From contig NZ_FOPH01000028.1 in assembly GCF_900113415.1 (NCBI RefSeq), positions 1 through 33,439 of the forward strand: DNA of 33,439 bases. Direction: 5' to 3'. Position 1 is the stretch's first letter; each line of letters opens with the position of its first letter. Both the position numbers and the translations under genes were made by a program. The notes beneath the pieces are model-generated. The model saw only the letters and a list, made by a program, of their open reading frames with translations, had not been told where the DNA came from and searched no databases. The stretch is from Oribacterium sp. WCC10. Its GTDB lineage: Bacteria > Bacillota > Clostridia > Lachnospirales > Lachnospiraceae. Below are positions 1-9,399 of this stretch, in pieces.

Positions 1-2922
1 AAAAAAATATTATCTGGCTTAATTCCCAAAAAAAGGAATTCTGCAAATCATGCAGTATGGGATAAACAAGATTTATTGTTTCTATGCACGTGGGGAGAAG
101 GAAATAATAGAACTGTAGGGATTGTGCATTTTGAGGATAAGGAAAGATCTCTCCCGCAAATAAAAATGATTTCTTGCGCGCCAGCACTTGAGGACTTTGA
201 TCAAATAGAGCTCTTTGAGAAGAGATTGCGTAGTCTCTCCTGGCCTCATAATACAAATGATATTGAAGGATGGAGAAAATCTTGGTCAAGCGCATTTCTG
301 TTGGAATACTTGCAAAATGTTCATGACTCTGAGTCATTAACACAACAATTAGCAAACGAAGCGAGAAATATTAAGGAAAGAATAAAAAACGTTCTAGATG
401 TAGAAACTGAAGCTGGAAATGTACATAAGCTATTTAAAAAATTCAAAAATAATTTAGTCTATGACATGACTGAAGATCAGTTTGCGGATATGTATGCTCA
501 AACAGTGGTTTATGGTTTGTTTTCGGCTCGTTGCATGGATAATACACAGAATGATTTTAGTGCTGAAGAAGCAATAGAGTGTATTCCTAATACAAACCCA
601 TTTTTAAAAAGTTTGCTAAGGGAGTGCTTTGAAAATCATAATGGCGAAGCGTTATCGTTTGATGAATTGGAAATAGGAAATATAGTAGAGCTATTAAGTA
701 ATACAAACACAGAGTTAATTATTCAGGATTTCAATAGACAAACCGGAGGTGGAAAAGAGGATCCTGTTATTTATTTTTATGAGGGATTTCTTGATGCATA
801 TGAAAAAGAACAGAAAAAGAGGGGTGGGGTATATTATACACCGGCATCGGTTGTTAATTTTATGGTGCGATCTGTTCATAGCTTATTAAGAAGCGAATTT
901 GATATAAAAAACGGAATGGCCTCCACTGTTACCAAAACAATAACAGTGAAAAAGATGAAGAAAAACGGCCAAAAATCTCTTAATGGACAGAGAATAGAAA
1001 CTCCTATAGTACAAATATTGGATCCAGCAACAGGAACTGGAACGTTTCTTCGACAGGTTATTCTGCAGATTTATCATACATTTCGTACGGAAGGCAAATT
1101 CGTATCTAAGGAAGACTTTTATACTCAATGGAATGAATATGTCGATAAACAGTTACTGCCAAGGATCTATGGATATGAAATTATGATGGCTCCTTATGCA
1201 GTTGCGCATATGAAATTGGCAATGCTATTACAAAAAACAGGATACAATTTTAAGGGAACTAATAGATTGAATGTATTTTTGACTAATTCACTAGAAGAAC
1301 CCGGGAATTCAGAAGCGCAGATGTCGTTATTCTATGATCCATTGGCGGATGAGTCAGTTGCTGCTAATGAAGTTAAAAAGAAAGAATGTATAAATGTATG
1401 CATAGGTAATCCCCCTTATAATGCTGCAAGTATAAACTCTGGAAAATGGATAATGGATTTAATACAAGAATATAAGATGGAGCCTGGCGGAATACAAAAG
1501 CTAGATGAGAAAAATCCCAAATGGATAAATGATGATTATGTCAAGTTTATTAGGTTATGTGAAGGTTATATTACCCAAAATGGTGAAGGAATTGTTGCTT
1601 TTATTAATCCTCATGGCTTTATAGATAATCCAACTTTCAGGGGTATGCGGTGGAATTTACTAAGAAAGTTTGATGCTATCTATATTTTGGATCTTCATGG
1701 CAATAGTAATAGAAAAGAAAAGTGTCCTGATGGTAGTAAAGATGAGAATGTTTTTGATATCCAACAGGGTGTAAGCATTAATTTCTTTATTAAATCTAAG
1801 AAGAGAAGAAATATGATGGCTGAAGTATATCATGCAGATCTTTGGGGGATGAGAAATTTCAAATACGATTATTTATTGCATCATTGTATAGACAACATTG
1901 AGTTTGAGAAAGTTGATGTAGTTGCACCAGAATACAATTTTAAACCAACAGATATAGGATTAAAAAATGAGTATATGCAAGGCTTTGCGGTGGATGAATT
2001 ATTTAAGAAATATTCTGTTGGAGTTGTAACAGCAAAAGATAAAATCCTAATAAATTCTGATAGAGAAAAACTTAAAAATAATGTTTGTGAGTACTATAAA
2101 ATTATAGCTGATGAGTCTAAGATTTTTCCAATTTATTATAGACCATTGGTTAAGCAATATATTTATTATGACACTCAACTTTTGGAAAGAAGCAGAGAAA
2201 ACATAATGAGTTCGTTCTATGAGGACAATGTAGGTCTGATTACGGCCAGAAGTAATAAAGGGGATGATTGTTCTCAATTTTTGGTTACAGATGTCATGTC
2301 TGAAGCTAAATGTGGAGAGAGAACAACCCAATCAGCATTGTTTCCATTGTACATGTACTATGATGAGTTTGGTAGTAGAAAAAAGACACTAAATCTAAAC
2401 AGTGAAATTGTTAAAAGAATAGAAGAATCATTAGGATACCATGAAGCAGAGAAGCTTCAACCGGAAGATATTTTATCGTATATTTATGCGGTTGTATATT
2501 CTGAAAAATATAGAGAAAAATACAAAGAATTTATAAACTCCTCCTTTCCCAGAATTCCATTTCCAACTGATAGGGAAGTGTTTTCTAAGCTTGTTATATT
2601 GGGAAGAAAACTAGTGAATATACATCTGATGCATGATTTACCTGAATCAAGTTATGAAGATTCGAGCCTAGTAGGTAAGACATTAGAAAAAGTGAAATAT
2701 GCTAATAATACTGTCTATATCAATAAAACAGACGGCTTTGATGGTATATCAAAGGAAATTTGGGAATTCATTATGTGTGGATATCAACCAATTCAGAAAT
2801 GGTTAAAAGACAATAAAGGTATGGTTTTTGATACAGCTTCAATAAAGCAACTTAGAAATATGCAATATTGCATTGGAGAAACTATAAAAATCATGCAGGA
2901 GATAAAAAAATGTCAGATATAA
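1..2922 (+). CDS. Large N6-adenine DNA methyltransferase (type ISP/IIG-like, possible DrmMI equivalent), 5' truncated
   Basis: The reading frame is open from the first base, so the true start lies upstream; 973 codons remain. An N-terminal helical region is followed by the motif GGVYYTPASVV near codon 275, the SAM-binding motif DPATGTGTF at codon 341 and the catalytic NPPY motif near codon 470. This order is that of gamma-type N6-adenine methyltransferases such as type ISP and type IIG enzymes. The long C-terminal part (about codons 550-970) is likely the DNA-recognition domain. In class 1 DISARM a large adenine methylase (DrmMI) accompanies DrmA and DrmB, and this gene heads an operon containing that pair, so it probably marks host DNA as self. 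No nuclease motif is visible in the part present; one could lie beyond the window edge. It overlaps the next gene by 13 bp. Family is confident; the DISARM role is inference. Confidence 0.88.
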   Translation, partial: KKILSGLIPKKRNSANHAVWDKQDLLFLCTWGEGNNRTVGIVHFEDKERSLPQIKMISCAPALEDFDQIELFEKRLRSLSWPHNTNDIEGWRKSWSSAFLLEYLQNVHDSESLTQQLANEARNIKERIKNVLDVETEAGNVHKLFKKFKNNLVYDMTEDQFADMYAQTVVYGLFSARCMDNTQNDFSAEEAIECIPNTNPFLKSLLRECFENHNGEALSFDELEIGNIVELLSNTNTELIIQDFNRQTGGGKEDPVIYFYEGFLDAYEKEQKKRGGVYYTPASVVNFMVRSVHSLLRSEFDIKNGMASTVTKTITVKKMKKNGQKSLNGQRIETPIVQILDPATGTGTFLRQVILQIYHTFRTEGKFVSKEDFYTQWNEYVDKQLLPRIYGYEIMMAPYAVAHMKLAMLLQKTGYNFKGTNRLNVFLTNSLEEPGNSEAQMSLFYDPLADESVAANEVKKKECINVCIGNPPYNAASINSGKWIMDLIQEYKMEPGGIQKLDEKNPKWINDDYVKFIRLCEGYITQNGEGIVAFINPHGFIDNPTFRGMRWNLLRKFDAIYILDLHGNSNRKEKCPDGSKDENVFDIQQGVSINFFIKSKKRRNMMAEVYHADLWGMRNFKYDYLLHHCIDNIEFEKVDVVAPEYNFKPTDIGLKNEYMQGFAVDELFKKYSVGVVTAKDKILINSDREKLKNNVCEYYKIIADESKIFPIYYRPLVKQYIYYDTQLLERSRENIMSSFYEDNVGLITARSNKGDDCSQFLVTDVMSEAKCGERTTQSALFPLYMYYDEFGSRKKTLNLNSEIVKRIEESLGYHEAEKLQPEDILSYIYAVVYSEKYREKYKEFINSSFPRIPFPTDREVFSKLVILGRKLVNIHLMHDLPESSYEDSSLVGKTLEKVKYANNTVYINKTDGFDGISKEIWEFIMCGYQPIQKWLKDNKGMVFDTASIKQLRNMQYCIGETIKIMQEIKKCQI

Positions 2923-3137
2923 AGTTTGAAATAAAAGAAAAAATAGGGATCCTAGCTGAGAATGCAAAGGGGTGGACAAAAGAAATAAATCTCGTTTCAT
3001 GGAATAATGGTGCAGCAAAGTACGATATTCGTGATTGGGCACCAGAACATGAAAAAATGGGAAGAGGAATAACCCTCACGGAGCAAGAGGCAAAGGAATT
3101 ATACGTCCTTCTTGGAAAAAGTTTGGGATTGAAATAA
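2910..3137 (+). CDS. YdbC/PC4-like single-stranded nucleic-acid-binding protein
   Basis: This is a 75-residue protein. The chosen ATG has an AGGAG about 8 bases upstream and overlaps the end of the methyltransferase gene, indicating translational coupling. The sequence has the layout of the bacterial YdbC family: a beta strand with ENAKGWTKEINLVSWN, then KYDIRDWAPEHEKMGRGITL, and a C-terminal helix. These proteins resemble the eukaryotic coactivator PC4, dimerise and bind single-stranded DNA. They are usually encoded alone, so a place between two DNA methyltransferases in a defence operon is unusual. It could protect or present single-stranded DNA made by the helicases of the operon, or it could regulate the operon; both ideas are inference. 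The size matches the family, and no catalytic residues are expected. Confidence 0.82.
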   Translation: MSDIKFEIKEKIGILAENAKGWTKEINLVSWNNGAAKYDIRDWAPEHEKMGRGITLTEQEAKELYVLLGKSLGLK

Positions 3138-3159
3138 ATTAACTGAAAGAGAGATTTAT

Positions 3160-4002
3160 ATGATTGAAAACGGAGAAAAAATATCTCCTGTCTTGAAATG
3201 GGGAGGAGGCAAAAGGCAACTTCTTGATGAGATTTTGCCACTGATTCCTTCCCATACAAGGTACTATGAGCCATTTATAGGTGGAGCGGCAGTGCTTTTA
3301 GGATTTCTACCCAAGTATGGAGTTATTAATGATTATAATGAAGAACTTATTAATACATATAAGGTAATTAGGGATAACCCACGAGAGCTAATTAAAGAAC
3401 TTAAGCTGCATAAAGAAAAGAATACTGTTGAATATTATTACGAAGTAAGGGCATGGGATCGTGATGAGGAAGCGTTTAAGGAATTAGGAGATATAAAGCG
3501 TGCAGCTAGGACAATATACTTAAATAGGACATGCTTCAACGGATTATATCGAGTTAATCAATCCGGTTATTTTAATACACCATGTGGTAGATATAAGAAT
3601 CCAGAGATTGTATTTGAAGAGAGGATAAAGGCTATTCATGAGTACTTATCTCAAAACAAGATAGAAATTCGATGTGGAGATTATAAAGATGCCTTAAAAC
3701 ATATAAGAGCTGGAGCTTTTGTATATTTTGATCCACCATATATGCCACCTGAGAATGGGGATGAAACATTTACAAAGTATACGGTTGATGGCTTTGGGCA
3801 AGATAAACAAATAGAATTAAAGCGTATATGTGATCGATTGACTGATAAAGGCGTGAAGTTTATGTTATCTAATTCGTCGTGTAGTTTTATTAAAGAATTA
3901 TATAAGGATTACAACATTCATATTGTTCAGGCCCGTAGAAGCGTGAGTGCTGATAAGGCAAAGAGACATATGATTGATGAAGTTATTGTGATGAATTATT
4001 GA
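3160..4002 (+). CDS. dam: Dam-type (D12 class) N6-adenine DNA methyltransferase
   Basis: This 280-residue protein has the full signature of D12-class adenine methylases: KWGGGKRQLLDEI near residues 14-26 and YYEPFIGGAAVL near residue 36 for SAM binding, NRTCFNGLYRVN in the middle (contacts to target DNA in the Dam/DpnM fold), and the catalytic DPPYMP near residue 192. Its length is normal for Dam (about 270-290). The product is N6-methyladenine, probably in a short palindrome such as GATC, but the target cannot be read from sequence. The start ATG has GAGAG upstream and follows the PC4-like gene by 22 bp. As the second adenine methylase in the operon, it may add a second self mark or guard against a linked nuclease such as the Mrr-like protein. 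Confidence 0.9.
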   Translation: MIENGEKISPVLKWGGGKRQLLDEILPLIPSHTRYYEPFIGGAAVLLGFLPKYGVINDYNEELINTYKVIRDNPRELIKELKLHKEKNTVEYYYEVRAWDRDEEAFKELGDIKRAARTIYLNRTCFNGLYRVNQSGYFNTPCGRYKNPEIVFEERIKAIHEYLSQNKIEIRCGDYKDALKHIRAGAFVYFDPPYMPPENGDETFTKYTVDGFGQDKQIELKRICDRLTDKGVKFMLSNSSCSFIKELYKDYNIHIVQARRSVSADKAKRHMIDEVIVMNY

Positions 4003-4017
4003 TATTGAGGTGTTTTT

Positions 4018-5982
4018 ATGGCGCTAAGATTATGGCCTAGTGATTTTGAAAGAAAAGAACAATTTACTAAAGAAGAAAAAGCTTTGTTAAGAAGTGCCAC
4101 ACAAAACTTAGGCGAAGGTCATTTTGTTGTGGGGACAGACTTTCTGGGATTAAGTTCAGATCTTGTCAAAATGGGATTTTATATTGCTCCGAAAAAAGGG
4201 TTATTATCATTTTCTATCTATACTGAATCTATCAATATCGATAACATCGAAAGATATGAAAAATATGTGACTATGATAGAGTCAATGATTCATCAGAGGC
4301 TTCTAGATTCTAAATCTTTGATAGTAAGAGATGGCGATAGAAAATATCTAAAATTTCCATATAGGCATATGATTATCTTTGCAAATGAAAGAACTGGGGT
4401 ATTAAGCGCTAAAGACGATAGAACAAGGCGGTTAGAGGCATATGCTTATGCACAGTTCTTATATCCGTTGGCCAAAAGAAAACTAGTGGCAAAAGTTATA
4501 AATACAGACTTCGCAAATGGTTGTAGGATTCCGTATGATCCCACTTTTAAGTCAATATCTGATTTAGAAAGCAGAGCCATATTTGAAAGATTGGCCCCAG
4601 AGTATTCAGTTGTCATCCATGAAAAAGAGAATATTCAGATAGAGCAAACGGTAAAGATACACTCTGACGAAGATTTCAGAATTACGGGTAAGGAAGCAGA
4701 GTATAAAACATTTTTTCTTGATGAATATCAGGTTGGATTAGTTAATGATATGGGCCGCGGGCACAGAGTGCTATTGGCCAATCCTGGAGCTGGGAAAAGC
4801 GTAATCTTATTATCTAAAGCATTCAAGTATGCAAGTTTATTCAAAGAATCAAAAGTACTATTAACCTGCTTTAATAGTAATCTGGCAGATTCTTATTTAT
4901 TTAAAAAGAGTTGTGCTAATTTCGGGCAAAATAGAAATCTGTATATTATGACGCTTCATAAGTTGGTTAAGCGTTTATTTGAAGACTGCTTACATAAACA
5001 TTGCGATTCAAATATAGCAACTCCGGAAGAAATACAGGAATGTCTAGACAAGGTTCGTTCTGGCGAAATAAAAATGAGATTTAAGGCGATATTTATTGAT
5101 GAAGTGCAGATTTTTGAGCCAATATATCTAGAACTTTGTTATGCTCTTCTTGAAAAAAGCGAGGATGCAACCTTTTTGATGGCAGGCGATCTAAATCAAA
5201 CAGTACGAGCTCAAAGCCGCAGAGGAGATGCGCCTTGGAAAAAGATAAACGGGGTTAATCTAGATTTCACAGGTAGAGTGAAATATATAGAGAAGAATTA
5301 TAGAAATAGCAAGCAAATAGGAGATTACTTAAATCGTATGCTTCATTATATGAACGATCAAATGGAGCGAATGAATATGATTAGCCTAAAGGAGTTTGCA
5401 TATGATTCTTTTGAGTCTGGAGACCATGAGGGAGTGGCCCTGAAAATTCAGACTGGTATCAATCGTACACAGATACAGTCCGCTGTGCTATCTGCAATCA
5501 AAGAAATTGTTAACAAATACAAGGTGGGGTATTCAGAAATAGCAGTTTTGTTCCCTTACAAGGAAAATAAAACATTGAATTATCATTTCATGTACTGGCT
5601 TACATCGGCTATGGATAAGGAAGATATCCCATATTCTCTTATAACGCCATCTATTGATGGAACGCCAACTAAAGTGAAATATAGTCAAACAAATGGTGTA
5701 GTCGTTTCAACAATTGATTCGTCGCTGGGATTAGACTTCAAGGCGGTTATTGTCAGTGGGCTTTATCCTTATAATTTTATTTTCCGTGATAGAGGGCAAA
5801 GATTTGATATTACATCATGGCAACAGATAAGCAATATGCATGAAGACAATCAGGAAAAGGTTCAAGTTCAGATTAGGAAATTATATACAGCATGCTCAAG
5901 AGCTAGAGAAATCCTCTATGTTGTAAGCGACTTAAAACAAGGGTCCCCATTAGAAAATATCATAGTTGAGGCAGAGAGGTAG
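4018..5982 (+). CDS. SF1 (UvrD/DUF2075-like) DNA helicase with unassigned N-terminal domain
   Basis: A 654-residue protein. Residues 1-240 form a domain I do not recognise, possibly a degenerate nuclease fold. The ATPase core follows: Walker A in ANPGAGKSVILLSKAF near residue 258, Walker B FIDEVQIF near 360, motif III-like LMAGDLNQTV near 390, the YRN motif near 427, and a C-terminal half with VVVSTIDSSLGLDFKAV and the motif VI-like YTACSRAR near 630. This order is that of superfamily 1 helicases. The Walker B glutamate is present, so it is probably active. It starts 15 bp after the Dam gene behind a GAGGTG ribosome binding site and is followed closely by the DrmA-like gene. A DNA-translocating role in defence is likely. 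It is not the SNF2-type DrmD of class 1 DISARM. Confidence 0.8.
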   Translation: MALRLWPSDFERKEQFTKEEKALLRSATQNLGEGHFVVGTDFLGLSSDLVKMGFYIAPKKGLLSFSIYTESINIDNIERYEKYVTMIESMIHQRLLDSKSLIVRDGDRKYLKFPYRHMIIFANERTGVLSAKDDRTRRLEAYAYAQFLYPLAKRKLVAKVINTDFANGCRIPYDPTFKSISDLESRAIFERLAPEYSVVIHEKENIQIEQTVKIHSDEDFRITGKEAEYKTFFLDEYQVGLVNDMGRGHRVLLANPGAGKSVILLSKAFKYASLFKESKVLLTCFNSNLADSYLFKKSCANFGQNRNLYIMTLHKLVKRLFEDCLHKHCDSNIATPEEIQECLDKVRSGEIKMRFKAIFIDEVQIFEPIYLELCYALLEKSEDATFLMAGDLNQTVRAQSRRGDAPWKKINGVNLDFTGRVKYIEKNYRNSKQIGDYLNRMLHYMNDQMERMNMISLKEFAYDSFESGDHEGVALKIQTGINRTQIQSAVLSAIKEIVNKYKVGYSEIAVLFPYKENKTLNYHFMYWLTSAMDKEDIPYSLITPSIDGTPTKVKYSQTNGVVVSTIDSSLGLDFKAVIVSGLYPYNFIFRDRGQRFDITSWQQISNMHEDNQEKVQVQIRKLYTACSRAREILYVVSDLKQGSPLENIIVEAER

Positions 5983-5986
5983 AATT

Positions 5987-8900
5987 ATGGCAAATAATTA
6001 TAATATTTTAGCCAAACACATCGTTTCAAAGTATTCACGTAGGGTTTCAGGAAGCGACATCAATGGCTATTTAATTGGAGAAGAGCCTGCCAAAAGAGTT
6101 ATGGTAGGTATGCTGGCTGAGAATAGGGTTAAAAATTCATTGACTGGTGGATACAAGGAAAATTCTGAAACACGTTTTGAAAGTGTGCCTTCTATCAGTG
6201 TGACATTTGTTGTGAAAAAAGAGGCTAAAGGATCCTTACATATTATTCCGCAAGGGTTGTTGTTCTATTCAGTGGCTGCGGATTATGAAAAAACATTAGC
6301 GTATGTTTTACAGACGTATTCAGAGAAGGATAGACATGTTTATGCCAATATCCAGGAATTGTGTGATGTTTATGCTGATCAGAAGTTTCCACTTCCCAGA
6401 AATTATAAATCAATTGATATTGCTGAATTTATGGGTGAAGGAATAGAACTTCAGGCTCAGGATTTTAAGACGGGAAAAAGAAGTCTGGAGTCGCAAATTA
6501 GTGCAAAACTTAGTGCTCTCACAGATAGAATTATGAATGAAATACGTATGATTCCTGATATGAGCATTTCTTTTTTTGATCTTGCCGATAAAGATAGATT
6601 TAAAGCCAAAAGTTCTGCTAAAGAAGGAATATCTCATCCCAATTGGACTATCGATATATTATGCAGCATAACAGAGGAGAAAGACTCTTATCGTTTTCTT
6701 CTCCAGATGGTAAACAATACTGTAACAAGCGATAACATGGATACTGGCTATGTTCCTAAGATTTTTAATGCTGGAATTAAGATTGTCGGTGATGAAGGCA
6801 TAGTATTTCAGGACATAGAGCTTGATTATTTTAAAAATAGTTATAAAGCTAGACAACCGATATATGCTATTGCCGAGAATACATCTGCGAAATTTTTGGA
6901 TGATGAAAATGCTATTCAAACAGATAATATACCAATCTATTATCAGGACCGTTTAAGGACTAAGGATCAATTCAATCAGTATATTACTTTTGAAAGACTG
7001 ATTTCCAATCCTGTTGAAAACCTTAGAATGATACATTCTGAAATGATGAAGGATTATGAGAAAAGAGAGCAGGAGTTTTTTAACACAACATTCTCTAGTC
7101 CGGCAGCCAAGATGAAATTTCAAAAAGATTTAAATACATATCAGCAAGAAATTAGCAGATTTGAAAAGGGAATTAAGCAAATTGAGTTTAAGGATTGGGT
7201 AAAAAAAGCATTTGTTTATATGAATCAGACCTTTAGCACTGAAATTGGGACTGGTAGAAGTTATCCAGGTTGGCGTCTGTTTCAGATTGTATTTATAGTT
7301 TCTTTGATTAGTGAAATGATAAGAAGTGAATATAAGGACGATTCTACTCTTGCAGAGACGGATATTGAGGTTGCAAATCTTTTGTATTTTCCTACAGGTG
7401 GTGGAAAAACAGAAGCCTTTTTGGGATGTTGTGTATTCTCGATGTTCTTTGATAGACTACGCGGAAAAAATTATGGAATAACAGCGTTGCTAAAATATCC
7501 ATTACGTCTGTTGGCTGTACAACAGTTGGAACGTGTTTTAGTAGTTGTGATGAAAGCTAATATTGTCAGGGAGTCAATAGCTGAAATAAAGAATACTCCA
7601 AGATTCGAGGTTGGTTTCTTTGTAGGTAAAGCTAATACACCAAATTCTATCTCTTCCCGAGAACAACTAAGTGATAGGGGGGATAGTAGCCATGGCTCAA
7701 GGGGACTCATATTAGAAAGTGATGAAGAAACTTTAAATGAATACTATAGGTTTATAGATACTTGTCCTATCTGTGGCAAGAAACATATTAGTATGCGTTT
7801 TAACAAAACAACATGGAAACTGGAGCATTATTGTGATAATCCAGAGTGTAAGGTTGATGAGCTACCACTGCGGATTGTCGATAATGAAATATATCGTTAT
7901 TTGCCATCAATAGTAGTAAGTACTATTGATAAAATGGCAATGCTCGGTACAACGAATGAGTTTAAGATGTTGTTTGGTCAGGTTAAGAAATGGTGCCCTG
8001 TTCATGGATTTAGCTGCCAATCAAGGTGTTTGGTTGAACGTGAGGGATGTAGTGAAAGCCTTAGACAAATTAATGAGTTAAAGGATCCAGTCCCAACACT
8101 GTTTATCCAGGATGAAATGCACTTGGTAAAAGAGAGTCTGGGAACCTTTGACGCACATTATGAATCTTTTGCAAACTATTATGCCAAGAATCTGGTGCCG
8201 GAGAATCAGAGGAAACAGATTAGATTTATAGGTGCTACCGCTACCATTTCTATGTATGAAGAGCATATTAAACATCTGTATCATATGGCAGGTAGAAGAT
8301 TTCCGTGTGAATATCCATCCATGACTCCGGGAGGAGATTTTTATTCATATACGGATAATAATGATGTTACAAGAATTATTCTTGGATACGCTCCATATGG
8401 AAGATCTATTACTAATGGAATGTGGGAATCTGTCTATATGATGAGAACGATATTGTATTCGTTAATGACTAATATAGAGGATACTTACAGAGAACTTGTA
8501 GAAGCAGGATTTGAAGGATCAAAGGAAGAGCTTCAAGAGATGCTTTACGATTATTGGATTGAACTTGTATATAACAACAGAAAACAGGATGCAATGGAGC
8601 TTGAAAATTCATTTAGGAATCAGGCAAACAACTTCCTCGAAGAAAAAGGCATTCCACTATTTAATCCAAAACAAATGACAAGTGATGTGGATTTCCAAGA
8701 TGTAAGAAAAACACTGTTTGATGTCCAGGCAAATAGAAAAAACTTGGATAGTACAAACCTCATTTTAGCGACTAGCACTATATCTCATGGTGTCGATGAG
8801 GATTCGTTTAACATCATGTATTTCTTTGGTATGCCTAATAATAACGCTGAATATATACAGGCATATTCAAGAACTGGTAGAAAATATACTGGTATTGTTA

Positions 8901-9388
8901 TTGATATCATCAGACTCATGAGGATACGAGATCGTTCTTATCTGAAAAACTTTGTTGTGTTCCATCAAAATAAAGATGATTTGGTTGAGGGAGTGCCTAT
9001 TAACAGATGGGCAAAGAATGCAATATACAGTACATTACCAGGTGTTTTATCTGCAATCTTGATGCAGTATTACACGATTGAAAATGGCTTAGATTCGATG
9101 TACAAGGCTGTTGATTTAAAAAAGTTACTCCTTGAAGGAAAAATCAGAGAAGACGAGGTTATTTCACATCTTGTTGGCGCATATGCATGTAATGGAAGAG
9201 AAAAGTTATCTCTTGCTTACAAGGAAGTAATAGAAGAACAAGTTCATAAAGTTTTGGATGGTATTGCTAATGGAAATTTCACCAAGGATGATTTCCTTAG
9301 TGATGCAATAGCGAAATACACTCATGGCAAGAAGCGACCAATGATTAGTTTACGTGATACTGAAGAACAGATTGAAATAAAGATTTGA
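5987..9388 (+). CDS. drmA: DrmA-like SF2 helicase (DISARM core)
   Basis: A 1133-residue protein. I chose the ATG at 5987 over an upstream in-frame ATG because GAGAGG lies about 6 bases before it. The helicase core has Walker A in FPTGGGKTEAF near residue 469, a Walker B variant DEMHLV near residue 709, the SAT-like GATATI near 747, HGVDED near 934 and motif VI QAYSRTGR near 967. Paired cysteines (CPICGKK near residue 593, a later Cys pair, and CPVHGFSCQSRC near 670) suggest an inserted zinc ribbon. A DEMH box followed by a DUF1998 partner gene is typical of DrmA-DrmB in DISARM and of MrfA-MrfB-type repair pairs. In DISARM, DrmA binds DNA and works with DrmB to block incoming phage DNA. Length fits DrmA (about 1000-1300). 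The family call is strong; equivalence to characterised DISARM is inferred from context. Confidence 0.83.
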   Translation: MANNYNILAKHIVSKYSRRVSGSDINGYLIGEEPAKRVMVGMLAENRVKNSLTGGYKENSETRFESVPSISVTFVVKKEAKGSLHIIPQGLLFYSVAADYEKTLAYVLQTYSEKDRHVYANIQELCDVYADQKFPLPRNYKSIDIAEFMGEGIELQAQDFKTGKRSLESQISAKLSALTDRIMNEIRMIPDMSISFFDLADKDRFKAKSSAKEGISHPNWTIDILCSITEEKDSYRFLLQMVNNTVTSDNMDTGYVPKIFNAGIKIVGDEGIVFQDIELDYFKNSYKARQPIYAIAENTSAKFLDDENAIQTDNIPIYYQDRLRTKDQFNQYITFERLISNPVENLRMIHSEMMKDYEKREQEFFNTTFSSPAAKMKFQKDLNTYQQEISRFEKGIKQIEFKDWVKKAFVYMNQTFSTEIGTGRSYPGWRLFQIVFIVSLISEMIRSEYKDDSTLAETDIEVANLLYFPTGGGKTEAFLGCCVFSMFFDRLRGKNYGITALLKYPLRLLAVQQLERVLVVVMKANIVRESIAEIKNTPRFEVGFFVGKANTPNSISSREQLSDRGDSSHGSRGLILESDEETLNEYYRFIDTCPICGKKHISMRFNKTTWKLEHYCDNPECKVDELPLRIVDNEIYRYLPSIVVSTIDKMAMLGTTNEFKMLFGQVKKWCPVHGFSCQSRCLVEREGCSESLRQINELKDPVPTLFIQDEMHLVKESLGTFDAHYESFANYYAKNLVPENQRKQIRFIGATATISMYEEHIKHLYHMAGRRFPCEYPSMTPGGDFYSYTDNNDVTRIILGYAPYGRSITNGMWESVYMMRTILYSLMTNIEDTYRELVEAGFEGSKEELQEMLYDYWIELVYNNRKQDAMELENSFRNQANNFLEEKGIPLFNPKQMTSDVDFQDVRKTLFDVQANRKNLDSTNLILATSTISHGVDEDSFNIMYFFGMPNNNAEYIQAYSRTGRKYTGIVIDIIRLMRIRDRSYLKNFVVFHQNKDDLVEGVPINRWAKNAIYSTLPGVLSAILMQYYTIENGLDSMYKAVDLKKLLLEGKIREDEVISHLVGAYACNGREKLSLAYKEVIEEQVHKVLDGIANGNFTKDDFLSDAIAKYTHGKKRPMISLRDTEEQIEIKI

Positions 9389-9399
9389 GGTAAGCACAC

